Positions 48,646 to 54,441 of a stretch of DNA of 64,000 bases are shown here, one piece after another. The notes beneath the pieces were generated by a model, which searched no databases, was not told where the DNA came from, and saw nothing but the letters and a program-made list of their open reading frames with translations. The DNA is taken from contig CADAOY010000001.1 in the NCBI GenBank assembly GCA_902789665.1, positions 248,001 through 312,000 on the forward strand, in the 5' to 3' direction. Both the position numbers and the translations under genes were made by a program. Position 1 is the first letter of the stretch. Each line of letters starts with the position of its first letter. The DNA comes from an uncultured Lachnospiraceae bacterium (GTDB taxonomy: Bacteria > Bacillota > Clostridia > Lachnospirales > Lachnospiraceae).

Positions 48646-49920
48646 ATGTTGAAATTAACAATGCATGTAGGCAGAAAAATGAATCAAACACACAACACTC
48701 GTGAGTACATAAGTAAAGGAAAAGAGTGGAATAAAGATGGTCATATAGACCTCGAAAAAATCAAATCAAATGTTACACTTATCGACAGAACGCTTGAAGA
48801 TGTAATTGAAAAAGTCCTGGGAGATGATTTAAAAGAATTCAATGAAAAGAATAAAATTAAACATCCAGACAGAGTGATGAACTTAAAAGACCTATGTAAA
48901 AAAGCAGATAAAGAAAAAAGAGAAGTTATCTTTCAAGTTGGAAATGAAGACGACCAATTAACACAAGAAGAATATATAGAAACCTATAAGGCAATATTAT
49001 ATGCTTGGCAAAAAGATAATCCTAGGCTTCATGTATTTGGTGCATATATTCACTTTGACGAAACTACACCACATATGCATCTTGATTTCGTGCCAATTAA
49101 GGAAGAAAAAAGAGGATTGAAGCAGCGAATAAGCCTAGATGGTGCAATTGCCGAGTCAAGTCCTGAAAAATTTCAAAGAGGTGAGAAATATCGAGAAAGA
49201 ACCTTCATAAAATGGCAGGATTATTTTCGTTCAGGAACAGAAGTATATTTAAACCAAAAATATAAGATAAATATAACGCCACATTCCACGAAATCAAGAG
49301 AACATATTGAAACACTTACATATCATATTAAAGAAAAAGAAAAAAGCCTGACCTTTAAAGAAAATCAGGTCAAAGAATACGATCAGATAATAGAGACACA
49401 GAAGAATACAGTTTTAGAGACTCAGGAAGATATAAAAGATTTAAATAACGAATTAGAGATTCTGAAGAATAATTATCAAAAAAGTGAAGCGAAAGCACAA
49501 AATGCACTTAAAAAAGCCGAAGAAGAAGCAAAAAAGGCTGAAATGCTACTAAAGAAGAATAGAGAGCAAGAAGAAGCCATTAAAAGAAATCAAATAATAA
49601 TAGATGGGCAAAGAAACGAAATAGAAACTTTGAATAAAGAAAAAGAAGAAATTATCAAAGAGAACAATGATTTAAGACAAATTGTCGTGAAAATCAAAGG
49701 TTTTCTTGAAGATTTAATCAAAAATTTGCACCCAATAACTATGTCATTCAACAAAGACGAAAAAACGAATAAACTGATTGATATTTTGCAAAATACTACT
49801 TTACCAAACTCAGGTAAAACTATATATGAATATCTCACTAAAGATATTTCTCGTATTGCCATAAATGCCAGAAAAGAGATAGATAGATTTGAAAGTGAAG
49901 AAGAAGAGCTAACGCTCTAA
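48646..49920 (+). CDS. mobV: MobV-family relaxase (Pre/Mob)
   Basis: A 424-residue relaxase that nicks oriT and leads conjugative transfer. The metal-binding signature HFDETTPHMHLDFVP is seen at residues 136-150, with the three histidines and acidic pair of the MobV (Pre/Mob) class. The N-terminal MHVGR / HNTRE region is also typical. Residues 210-355 form a long Lys/Glu coiled coil. Frequent CAA (Gln) and AAA codons differ from neighbouring host genes. AAAGGAG precedes the ATG. Confidence 0.94.
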   Translation: MLKLTMHVGRKMNQTHNTREYISKGKEWNKDGHIDLEKIKSNVTLIDRTLEDVIEKVLGDDLKEFNEKNKIKHPDRVMNLKDLCKKADKEKREVIFQVGNEDDQLTQEEYIETYKAILYAWQKDNPRLHVFGAYIHFDETTPHMHLDFVPIKEEKRGLKQRISLDGAIAESSPEKFQRGEKYRERTFIKWQDYFRSGTEVYLNQKYKINITPHSTKSREHIETLTYHIKEKEKSLTFKENQVKEYDQIIETQKNTVLETQEDIKDLNNELEILKNNYQKSEAKAQNALKKAEEEAKKAEMLLKKNREQEEAIKRNQIIIDGQRNEIETLNKEKEEIIKENNDLRQIVVKIKGFLEDLIKNLHPITMSFNKDEKTNKLIDILQNTTLPNSGKTIYEYLTKDISRIAINARKEIDRFESEEEELTL

Positions 49921-49934
49921 CTTGGTAAAGAAAA

Positions 49935-49970
49935 TGGGTCAAAGGTGGGTCAAAGGTGGGCTATGACCCA
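49935..49970. repeat. Right arm-type repeats of the element
   Basis: TGGGTCAAAGG twice in tandem (49935-49945, 49946-49956), a third partial TGGGC, then the inverted copy TGACCCA (49964-49970), about 45 bases inside the right attachment core. Matches the left-end copies. Confidence 0.55.
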
Positions 49971-50012
49971 TCAAACTCCCTTCTTATCAATGTTTCTCAA
50001 CATTTTCATTCC

Positions 50013-50032
50013 TTCGATTCCCATCACCTGCT
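50013..50032 (+). repeat. attR core of the element
   Basis: Exact 20-bp copy of 47140-47159 (tRNA-Gly 3' end). It is followed by CTACGCTACGAGCGGTGCCG, a tail that recurs at the copy at 51781. Confidence 0.88.
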
Positions 50033-50251
50033 CTACGCTACGAGCGGTGCCGGAGGGCAAAAGAAGAGAACCGATGCAAGTTTACTTGCGAGAGGTTCTA
50101 TTTTTTTGCCCGAAGATAGCGCGACAGCGCGTGCATGAAATAGATGCGAAGCATCTATGAATGGGCACTGCGAGAAAAAACTCGAACCCAAGGGTTCGCT
50201 CTCGTCTTCGACTCGGTCAAGCGCCAAGCAGGCTCCACTGGAGCCTGGCGC
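50033..50251. repeat. GC-richer run of hairpins between attachment copies
   Basis: No credible gene. At least five inverted repeats follow each other: a nested fold-back GGGCAAAA ... TTTTGCCC enclosing AGAACC / GGTTCT and GCAAG-ttta-CTTGC (about 50056-50112); GCGC-gaca-GCGC; GATGC-gaa-GCATC; CGAACCC-aa-GGGTTCG; and GCGCC / GGCGC enclosing GGCTCC-act-GGAGCC. Base composition is clearly higher in GC than the flanks. It could be a structured RNA, a mobile extragenic repeat, or the end of a decayed element. Confidence 0.5.
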
Positions 50252-50264
50252 CCCATCACCTGCT
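50252..50264 (+). repeat. Third, partial attachment copy
   Basis: CCCATCACCTGCT, identical to the last 13 bases of tRNA-Gly. It is followed by a strong terminator at 50274 that may be the original chromosomal terminator of tRNA-Gly. Confidence 0.65.
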
Positions 50265-50273
50265 GTCTCTTAT

Positions 50274-50306
50274 AGCCCGTATTTGCAATTGCTTGCGGGC
50301 TTTTTT
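50274..50306 (+). terminator. Probable original tRNA-Gly terminator
   Basis: Stem AGCCCG / CGGGCT (50274-50279, 50296-50301) over a loop containing GCAATTGC, followed by TTTTT. Confidence 0.7.
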
Positions 50307-50455
50307 ATTACCTACTTTGCTGCGTAATAGCGTGTAATGGATTAAAATGATAATGGGAGAAATGAATTTGTTGTAATTTATTACTTGATGTAGTATTCCA
50401 AAGTTATAACACAATATAACACAAAATATAACTTATAACACAAAAGGAGTACTTT

Positions 50456-50681
50456 ATAAGAAAAAACAATCCATTTTGTTTGAGTTTCGGTAAAGTACCG
50501 GATAGAATATCATGAAAAATGTAAAAGAGAAGAAATCACAGAAAATGTTCTTGAAAGCTCCGGTTCGTTTTCAGTAATTAGAGACAGATTAATCAAAAAA
50601 GGTATAATTGATGGTTCGGAATACGGTTATGTATCATTATCTCTTCCGAGATTTGATGAATATGTTAAAACAATAGAATAA
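50456..50681 (+). pseudogene. Internally deleted AAA ATPase pseudogene
   Basis: The beginning of the frame reads KNNPFCLSFGKVPDRI, the N-terminal signature of archaeal-type/bacterial stand-alone ATPases. Around 50507 it jumps frame into EYHEKCKREEITENVLESSGSFSVIRDRLIKKGII and ends SLSLPRFDEYVKTIE, the winged-helix C-terminus of the same family. About 300-400 residues in between are missing. The start codon position, 6 bases after AGGAG, is ATA instead of ATG. Three TATAACACAA repeats (50405-50443) lie upstream. Clearly a dead gene. Confidence 0.7.
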
Positions 50682-50702
50682 GTGTGTATTTATTTTAATT
50701 AA

Positions 50703-50768
50703 CCCTTGCCGGATAAGAAACGTTTGGAAGATTTTCTCATAAAACAATTAGACGAATTGGGACTATAA
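50703..50768 (+). pseudogene. Possible 3' gene remnant
   Basis: Twenty-one codons reading PLPDKKRLEDFLIKQLDELGL then stop, preceded in frame by a stop codon and followed by a terminator at 50787. It looks like the C-terminal tail of a lost gene. Family not recognised. Confidence 0.3.
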
Positions 50769-50786
50769 AAAAGAACAGATGCAAGA

Positions 50787-50820
50787 AGCCGTTACTCACA
50801 AATCAGTAGCGGCTCTTTTG
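50787..50820 (+). terminator. Terminator
   Basis: Stem AGCCGTTACT / AGTAGCGGCT (50787-50796, 50805-50814, one G-U pair) followed by CTTTTG. Confidence 0.75.
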
Positions 50821-50922
50821 ATTGTTATTCATTGGAGCAAGCGCACATAAGTTGTGTCTGTTTTGTTATACATAAAAAGGGTTTTAATAGCAGAATGCTC
50901 TTAAAACTGATGCCTCATAATG

Positions 50923-50961
50923 CTTATCCAAATCTGATAAAAAAATATAGATTTGGATAAG
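50923..50961. promoter_or_regulatory. Perfect 13-bp inverted repeat upstream of the antitoxin promoter
   Basis: CTTATCCAAATCT (50923-50935) and AGATTTGGATAAG (50949-50961) separated by 13 bases, 11 bases before the -35 box. An operator or a protective hairpin; the binding factor is unknown. Confidence 0.5.
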
Positions 50962-50972
50962 TAATAGAATCC

Positions 50973-51000
50973 TTGACAATAATATATACAATGTTATAAT
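50973..51000 (+). promoter_or_regulatory. Promoter of the type III antitoxin RNA
   Basis: TTGACA (50973-50978) and TATAAT (50995-51000), both perfect, 16-base spacing. Transcription would start at about 51007, the first base of the repeats. Confidence 0.8.
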
Positions 51001-51006
51001 TTAATT

Positions 51007-51083
51007 AACCGGAGAGTTCCTGCCGTTAAGTGGAAGCTTTAACAACCGGAGAGTTCCTGCCGTTAAGTGGAAGCTTTAACAAC
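51007..51083 (+). ncRNA. Type III antitoxin RNA with two 37-nt repeats (ToxI/AntiQ-like)
   Basis: Two perfect tandem copies of a 37-base unit (51007-51043 and 51044-51080; unit begins AACCGGAGAGTTCCTGCCGT) plus a three-base start of a third. It sits between a consensus promoter and an attenuating hairpin, immediately before a ToxN-family gene. In known type III systems each repeat is cut out by the toxin and folds to a pseudoknot that inhibits it. Unit length agrees with ToxI/AntiQ (mid-30s); two copies are few. Folding was not computed. Confidence 0.82.
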
Positions 51084-51090
51084 AGAATTT

Positions 51091-51132
51091 AGAGAGGAGG
51101 ATGCTGAGTGTGTCTTCCTCTCATATATTTTA
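51091..51132 (+). terminator. Attenuator between antitoxin RNA and toxin gene
   Basis: Ten-bp stem GAGAGGAGGA / TCTTCCTCTC (51092-51101, 51113-51122, one G-U pair) followed by an AT-rich ATATATTTT tail. Read-through would set the excess of antitoxin RNA over toxin mRNA, as in toxIN loci. Confidence 0.78.
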
Positions 51133-51144
51133 CGGGAGTTATTA

Positions 51145-51681
51145 ATGAAGTTATATTCTGTATCTGATGCATATATTTCTTATTTAAGAGAATCATTTCC
51201 CAGAGTATATTCCAATAAAGAAGACAATAGAATTCATACTCGAAAGTACTTAGGAGCCGTAATAGAAATAAACGGATATAATTATTATATTCCGCTATCC
51301 TCCCCTAAGAAAGAACATGACTATATAGATGTTGATGGAAAAAAAGAAATAAGAAAAAGTTCCTTAATTGTTATTCGAATTGTTTCAAATGAGCCTAAAA
51401 GTAAAGAACTTAAGGGAACATTGCAAATTGGAACAATGATACCGGTACCATCCTCCGAACTTATTGAATATAATATTGATTCTGAAGCAGATTCCAATTA
51501 CAAAAATCTTGTTTGGAAAGAAATGCAGTTTATAAGAAAAAATGAAAAACTGATCATCAAAAATGCCAAGCTATTATATAATAAAAAATCTGCAGGTTCA
51601 GAAGAAAAAATAGTTAAAAATTGTCTTGATTTTAAAGCCGTTGAGAAACGATGCGACTCTTGGGAGGGACAAAAAAGATGA
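51145..51681 (+). CDS. toxN: Type III toxin, ToxN/AbiQ-family endoribonuclease
   Basis: A 178-residue protein matching the ToxN/AbiQ build: N-terminus MKLYSVSDAYISYL, then YLGAVIEINGYNYYIPLSSPK with Ser52, Ser53 and Lys55 at the positions of the catalytic Thr/Ser/Lys of ToxN, and the conserved C-terminal part NLVWKEMQFIRKN with CLDFKAVEKRCDSW. The frame is open upstream to 51067 through the RNA repeat and hairpin; the ATG at 51145 with GGGAG before it gives the normal toxin N-terminus. It cleaves RNA when freed from the antitoxin, typically stopping growth on phage attack. Codons are AT-rich, unlike the host. Confidence 0.9.
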   Translation: MKLYSVSDAYISYLRESFPRVYSNKEDNRIHTRKYLGAVIEINGYNYYIPLSSPKKEHDYIDVDGKKEIRKSSLIVIRIVSNEPKSKELKGTLQIGTMIPVPSSELIEYNIDSEADSNYKNLVWKEMQFIRKNEKLIIKNAKLLYNKKSAGSEEKIVKNCLDFKAVEKRCDSWEGQKR

Positions 51682-51780
51682 TGTTGTTCCGCATTTCCTT
51701 TCAAAATATTGGGTAGTTCCCTCGTGTTTTATGTTCCAGAAAACCCGTATTTTCGGGCTATTTTAATCTCCAAAAATTTT

Positions 51781-51817
51781 GATTCCCATCACCTGCTCTA
51801 CACTACGAGCGGTGCCG
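51781..51817 (+). repeat. Fourth attachment-like copy with the attR tail
   Basis: The first 17 bases equal the end of tRNA-Gly; the full 37 bases match 50016-50052 with one mismatch. It marks the far end of the segment carrying toxIN. Confidence 0.8.
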
Positions 51818-51884
51818 AAGCGCCTATGAATGCCGACACCGCATAAGCTCATGGACATTCGTCCAATTTTCCCAAGAAATATAT

Positions 51885-51913
51885 TTTGTAGATATTTGTT
51901 AATTGATTTATAA
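51885..51913 (+). promoter_or_regulatory. Possible promoter for the membrane gene at 51972
   Basis: TTTGTA (51885-51890) and TATAAT (51908-51913), 17-base spacing, in the spacer after the last attachment copy. Confidence 0.45.
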
Positions 51914-51971
51914 TGGTGACTGTCAGGGATAAATTACAATCAAAAATCGAATTCATAGGGAGAAAATAAAA

Positions 51972-52574
51972 ATGTGGATTTTCAGGATTGGATTATTACT
52001 TAGTGTGGGATTAGTGATAATTGCTCTATTTTTCGACAGGAAATCAGGCGGCGTAAGGGCCGATAGTCTGGACCAGACCTCTTCTTTCAGGAATATCACG
52101 GCAAGCGAGCAATGGGTCGCTGACAGTCTTATTAAGAGGAAGGAAGGGACCTTATACAAACTCTTCTTTTTCGGCCTGCTTATAGATGCGTTCTTTGTTA
52201 TAGAAGCTTTTCATGTTATTTCCAGCGGTAACATAAGTTTTACAATCGTGGCAATCGGTGTTGTACTGATACATTCATGCCTTGTTTATGCAATGAAGAG
52301 AAAGGTTATCGAAGTAAAAAATGGTGAGTATACGGTGAAGACAGGTACAGTGACAGAGAAATACGGAACCTTCACAGGCAGATGGATAGTGTATTATTTT
52401 AGAGTAAGGGATGAGAGGGGCGTAGAGGAAGAATATCAGATTACACACAGACCGAGCTACAGGAAAGCGGAAGTCGGATCACGCTGTATGGTATTTAAAT
52501 ATGACAGCTTGAAAAATAATCCAAATAAATATCTCAATCGCCCCACTCTGGGCATGGAAGTGGTACTGATGTGA
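51972..52574 (+). CDS. DUF3592-like small membrane protein
   Basis: A 200-residue protein with an N-terminal membrane helix (2-18), two more (about 67-85 and 90-110), and a C-terminal beta-rich soluble part (TGTVTEKYGTFTGRWIVYYFRVRDERG, ending with a KYDSLKNNPNKY motif) like that of DUF3592 proteins. AGGGAG precedes the ATG. First chromosomal gene past the integrated block. Function unknown. Confidence 0.7.
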   Translation: MWIFRIGLLLSVGLVIIALFFDRKSGGVRADSLDQTSSFRNITASEQWVADSLIKRKEGTLYKLFFFGLLIDAFFVIEAFHVISSGNISFTIVAIGVVLIHSCLVYAMKRKVIEVKNGEYTVKTGTVTEKYGTFTGRWIVYYFRVRDERGVEEEYQITHRPSYRKAEVGSRCMVFKYDSLKNNPNKYLNRPTLGMEVVLM

Positions 52575-52645
52575 TAATGGAAAAGCATATGATATAATGC
52601 TAATAGTGGGATAACTATATGAAGCATATTGGAGGGAGAAGCAGT

Positions 52646-53335
52646 ATGAATTTCGGAATAACGGCAGATGATATCTACAGACAGCTTAAAGGAAACTATA
52701 AAAATGGAATAATTATATTTGGACTTGCAGCACTCGCAACAGGTGGATTTGGTGGATTTTGTGCGAAAAGTCTTGGCTTTTCAAATATTGTTACGATTAT
52801 TCTTATTGTGGTTTTTGTGGCTTCGTTGATTGGTATTGTGATACTGATTATTAAAATGTCCGCCGTAAAGAAGCATCCGGATCTTTTAAGACAGGGCGGT
52901 GCCGAAAAACTGGCCGCGCGTATTAGCAAAGGTTTGGAAAATCCGGAGTATATTGCATATTCTTTGGATAACTCCCATTCGATGGTTACTCTGATTTCAG
53001 AGGATTTTATCGTTGCTGGTAACGACTATGTCAAACTAATGGATTTGAAGAATATCCGCAACGTAACTGCAACATATATTCCGGACAGAGTCGTGATTTA
53101 TCTTAACAATCCCGTGCGGACAGCAGCATCCCTTGCAGGAGATGCAATTGGAAAAGCATATTGGGAGTCTAAAGGCTTAAATGAAAATACAAGGTTTGAT
53201 TATCTTGAGATTGTAGATTTATACGGAAACAAGGGACTTTACGGTGTACAGCATCAGGATATGGAGCATGTGCTTGAGTATCTGCTTACAACTGCACCGA
53301 ATATGAAACTTGACCCTGTTCCGAGATCAATGTAA
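52646..53335 (+). CDS. Membrane protein of unknown function
   Basis: A 229-residue protein starting MNFGITADDIYRQLKG with two membrane helices (about 22-44 and 49-72), followed by a soluble domain of about 150 residues (DNSHSMVTLISEDFIVAGNDYVKLMDLKNI) reminiscent of a PH-like or YcxB-like fold. An ATG at 52619 is in frame, but the GGAGGGA ribosome site lies after it, so ATG at 52646 is chosen. Not recognised further. Confidence 0.65.
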   Translation: MNFGITADDIYRQLKGNYKNGIIIFGLAALATGGFGGFCAKSLGFSNIVTIILIVVFVASLIGIVILIIKMSAVKKHPDLLRQGGAEKLAARISKGLENPEYIAYSLDNSHSMVTLISEDFIVAGNDYVKLMDLKNIRNVTATYIPDRVVIYLNNPVRTAASLAGDAIGKAYWESKGLNENTRFDYLEIVDLYGNKGLYGVQHQDMEHVLEYLLTTAPNMKLDPVPRSM

Positions 53336-53354
53336 AGCACTTGGTAAATCATAT

Positions 53355-53750
53355 ATGAAAGATATCAGGAGAATATATTACATAGCCGCTTTTGGGCTGC
53401 TCATTATAACGGAAATATTAATAGGTATGTACGCTACAGGCTGGATAAGAAATTATCTGGGAGATGTGCTTGTAGTTGTTCTTTTATATGCTTTATTCAG
53501 GTCAATTAGTCCTAAGAAACCAAAGAAATGGTATATTGTTCCAACATGTATTCTTTTATTTTCTTTTATGGTTGAGTTCCTGCAGCTCTGGGGATTTTGC
53601 GACAGGTTTGGAATTACAAACAGGTTATTAAGAATCATCATTGGCACAGGTTTTTCTTATCTGGATCTTATGTCCTATACAATAGGAATTATCCCATGTT
53701 ACATAATTGAATTTTTAACAATTCGTCGACAAAGTAAAGAAGTTCACTAA
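53355..53750 (+). CDS. DUF2809 family membrane protein
   Basis: A 131-residue protein with four membrane helices. RNYLGDVLVVVLLYALFRS, FSFMVEFLQL, and GTGFSYLDLMSYTIGI match the DUF2809 pattern. ATG at 53355 is used; the ribosome site is weak, and the frame upstream overlaps the end of the previous gene. Its stop lies within the following terminator stem. Function unknown. Confidence 0.75.
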   Translation: MKDIRRIYYIAAFGLLIITEILIGMYATGWIRNYLGDVLVVVLLYALFRSISPKKPKKWYIVPTCILLFSFMVEFLQLWGFCDRFGITNRLLRIIIGTGFSYLDLMSYTIGIIPCYIIEFLTIRRQSKEVH

Positions 53751-53768
53751 CCGGGAACTTCTTTTTTT
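53739..53768 (+). terminator. Terminator
   Basis: Stem GAAGTTC / GAACTTC (53739-53745, 53755-53761) followed by seven T. Separates the membrane genes from the TetR unit. Confidence 0.85.
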
Positions 53769-53799
53769 ATGTACTTAAAAAGAGCAGAACAGCAGTTTC

Positions 53800-53850
53800 T
53801 TGACAAAATTTATGGATTAAATTATTATATTATTGAACGCGTTCAATAAT
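53800..53850. promoter_or_regulatory. Promoter and perfect 22-bp operator of the TetR gene
   Basis: TTGACA (53800-53805) and TATTAT (53823-53828) with 17-base spacing. Starting at the next base, 53829-53850 is a perfect 22-bp palindrome with core TTGAACGCGTTCAA, covering the transcription start and ending at the ribosome site. Placement is ideal for self-repression by the TetR protein. Confidence 0.8.
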
Positions 53851-53860
53851 GGAGATAATT

Positions 53861-54439
53861 ATGCAAAAAGACGAGAAACTTAACATTACAAAAGATAATC
53901 TTATTGAGGCAACATTCTCTTTAATGGAACAGACTGATGATCCGTTAAGCGTTACCTCAAGGCAGATTGCGGCAAAGGCCGGAACCAAGCCATCCATGAT
54001 TAATTATTGCTTTGGCTCAAGAGAGAATCTGATTCATAATGTATTTCAGAAGAAGTATCTAAACTTTGTAAGCCAGGATAAATTGAGCGAACTTATAGAA
54101 TCTGACATCACCCCGAAAGAGCTGCTTAAAGAACTGCATTACATAGTGGCAAAGTGCCTTGTTGATAATTTTACTTTCACCAAGGCTGTCACTAGTTACA
54201 TCCTGTTCAAGCGCAATCTTGGTCAGGAATCTTTCAGTTTTGCATATGTAAAAAAGCATTATGATGGCAGGAAAAGTGATGAGGAATGCAAACTGATTGC
54301 GTATGAATTATCTACCATGATGCAGCTGATTATTTACCGTAAGGAAGATATCAAAGAAAGTTTTGGAATCGACCTTGATAAGGATGATGAACTTCGCAAA
54401 TATATAAATATGCGAGTGGATTTATTGTTGGGAGAATAG
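53861..54439 (+). CDS. TetR-family transcriptional regulator
   Basis: A 192-residue repressor. The N-terminal helix-turn-helix (about residues 14-55: LIEATFSLMEQ, SVTSRQIAAKAGTKPSMINYCFGSRENLI) is clear; the rest is the ligand-binding and dimer domain. ATG at 53861 fits the GGAGA ribosome site better than the ATG at 53849 inside the palindrome. The dikinase gene follows after 2 bases, so repressor and enzyme are one operon under the palindromic operator. Confidence 0.93.
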   Translation: MQKDEKLNITKDNLIEATFSLMEQTDDPLSVTSRQIAAKAGTKPSMINYCFGSRENLIHNVFQKKYLNFVSQDKLSELIESDITPKELLKELHYIVAKCLVDNFTFTKAVTSYILFKRNLGQESFSFAYVKKHYDGRKSDEECKLIAYELSTMMQLIIYRKEDIKESFGIDLDKDDELRKYINMRVDLLLGE

Positions 54440-54441
54440 GA

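Larger units (their letters stand above)
47160..50012. mobile_element. Minimal integrative mobilizable element (integrase plus MobV relaxase)
   Basis: Two genes only, a tyrosine integrase and a MobV relaxase, read divergently from a hairpin-rich centre and lying between 20-bp copies of the tRNA-Gly end. The excised circle would be 2873 bp. Repeats of TGGGTCAAA occur near both ends. There is no replication, type IV secretion or cargo gene, so transfer must rely on a helper element. Gln codons are often CAA, unlike the host's CAG, and the DNA is AT-richer, both signs of transfer. Confidence 0.85.

Noticed and set aside
49945-50227. Several short overlapping frames (60-71 codons) in the hairpin region
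   Set aside because: They mirror each other through inverted repeats, lack ribosome sites and have no protein-like pattern.
50405-50443. Three TATAACACAA repeats as plasmid iterons
   Set aside because: Short, AT-rich and not beside any replication gene; more likely the promoter area of the decayed ATPase gene.
51007-51083. Tandem 37-bp repeats as a CRISPR array
   Set aside because: The copies touch each other with no spacer between them and there are no cas genes; the promoter, attenuator and ToxN-like gene explain them as antitoxin RNA.
51067-51144. Longer N-terminus for the toxin (26 extra codons)
   Set aside because: It would run through the RNA repeat and the attenuator hairpin, has no ribosome site, and the ATG at 51145 gives the standard ToxN N-terminus.
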